Origin: Deinococcales bacterium
Lineage (GTDB): Bacteria; Deinococcota; Deinococci; Deinococcales; Deinococcaceae
Reading direction: 5' to 3'
NCBI GenBank assembly: GCA_014378225.1
Contig: JACMOA010000284.1
Span: 1-5,408, forward strand
Length of the DNA stretch: 5,408 nt
Of this stretch, positions 5,151 through 5,408 are shown piece after piece. The notes beneath the pieces were generated by a model. It saw only the letters and a list, made by a program, of their open reading frames with translations, had not been told where the DNA came from and made no database searches. The stretch's first letter is position 1, and every line of letters starts with the position of its first letter. A program made the position numbers and the translations under genes.

Positions 5151-5408
5151 ATGTCTATCCCCCTCGAGCGGCAACTCTTTCAATTTTTGAATGGCTCAAA
5201 TGCGAGTGACCCTGCTGCTGAAGCACTGGACCCCGTTTTTGTTCGTGCGCTTCATCTGGGAGCTTTTGCCTATCACCACCACGCCCGCTCGAGCGAATTT
5301 CGGGCGGACTATATCGGGGCGGCCACTCATCACGCCCTCACTAAGAAGTGGGTGCTCGAGCTGGTCAGGCCCTCGAATGCTGAGAACATAGCTCCTCTGT
5401 GTCTCAAA
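5151..5408 (+). CDS. Partial gene, possible nucleotidyltransferase family (NTP_transf_5-like), 3' end outside window
   Basis: The frame is open from ATG 5151 to the last base, giving the first 86 residues, starting MSIPLERQLFQFLNG and ending with PLCLK. The N-terminal part is helical and includes an FVRALHLGAFAYHHHARSS stretch. The final residues (AENIAPLCLK) resemble the point in uncharacterised-nucleotidyltransferase proteins (PF14907 type) where a helix leads into the strand with an LKG motif; the glycine would be the next codon, beyond the window. These proteins are usually several hundred residues long and often accompany PqqD-like and HprK-like genes in RiPP clusters, which agrees with its neighbours. 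The assignment rests on a short fragment plus context, so it is tentative. Alternative start: ATG 5103, in frame, adding 16 residues. It carries three CTCGAG copies. Confidence 0.6.
   Translation, partial: MSIPLERQLFQFLNGSNASDPAAEALDPVFVRALHLGAFAYHHHARSSEFRADYIGAATHHALTKKWVLELVRPSNAENIAPLCLK

Larger units (their letters stand above)
229..5360. repeat. Highly iterated palindrome CTCGAG, 58 dispersed copies
   Basis: Copies counted by eye start at 229, 363, 565, 708, 790, 816, 861, 1056, 1117, 1203, 1242, 1264, 1311, 1336, 1604, 1647, 1676, 1725, 1773, 1814, 2034, 2642, 2690, 2766, 2807, 2842, 2860, 2927, 2948, 2972, 3056, 3113, 3124, 3293, 3380, 3404, 3509, 3659, 3728, 3746, 3836, 3947, 4242, 4281, 4359, 4380, 4449, 4494, 4541, 4579, 4692, 4764, 4881, 5003, 5028, 5163, 5288 and 5355. 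Base composition alone predicts about 1-2. Thirty-six copies have G on the left and 17 read GCTCGAGC; the copy at 2034 sits in a 12-bp perfect palindrome (2031-2042). Fifty-four are in genes (40 Leu-Glu phase, 8 Ser-Ser/Arg phase, 6 Arg phase) and four are intergenic. Single-base variants are rare (about five CTCGAA, two TTCGAG, one CTCGAT). The function is unknown. Confidence 0.97.

Noticed and set aside
229..5360. CTCGAG as XhoI cloning junctions, a tandem array or CRISPR-like repeats
   Set aside because: Copies are unevenly spaced, embedded in intact conserved genes and fit the reading frames, so they are not linkers. No repeat unit longer than the 6-8 bp core recurs, and there are no spacers of constant length.

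Overview
The window looks like chromosomal DNA from a bacterium of medium-high GC content. Three things point loosely to the Deinococcota, and none proves it. First, most starts lack a Shine-Dalgarno but carry a TANNNT -10 box 5-6 nt before the ATG, the layout of leaderless promoters known from Deinococcus. Second, the gene families fit. Third, Leu-Glu codon pairs are heavily used. No rRNA, tRNA, CRISPR array, transposase or phage gene was seen.

Layout from left to right. Positions 1-126 are noncoding and hold a hairpin. Positions 127-684 (-) encode a Uma2-family (PD-(D/E)XK-like) protein. Positions 738-1364 (-) encode a winged-helix regulator that reads toward uma2, 53 bp away. Positions 1365-1868 are mostly noncoding, with a purine-rich repeat-bearing stretch, a previously hidden 59-codon gene with a strong RBS (1544-1723, +), and a promoter region. 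Positions 1869-2582 (+) encode a TVP38/TMEM64 (VTT/DedA-like) membrane protein. It converges on 2621-3856 (-), a complete M20-family hydantoinase/carbamoylase-type amidohydrolase. A 48-bp divergent promoter region separates that gene from a rightward cassette: a PqqD-like protein (3905-4165), an HPr-kinase-like P-loop protein (4167-5075), and a third gene cut by the window edge (5151-5408). The third gene looks like the N-terminus of an uncharacterised-nucleotidyltransferase-family protein.

The cassette PqqD-like/RRE + HprK-like kinase + putative nucleotidyltransferase resembles accessory genes of RiPP (especially phosphorylated lasso-peptide) clusters. No precursor peptide, protease or cyclase lies in the window, so the product is unknown. 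The other genes look like independent housekeeping or accessory genes.

The strongest signal belongs to no single gene. The palindrome CTCGAG occurs 58 times in 5408 bp, about one per 93 bp, where roughly 1-2 are expected. It runs across both gene orientations, all three codon phases and intergenic DNA. This is a highly iterated palindrome, comparable in kind to HIP1 of cyanobacteria but with a different core. It shapes the proteins: 40 of the 54 coding copies are in-frame Leu-Glu.
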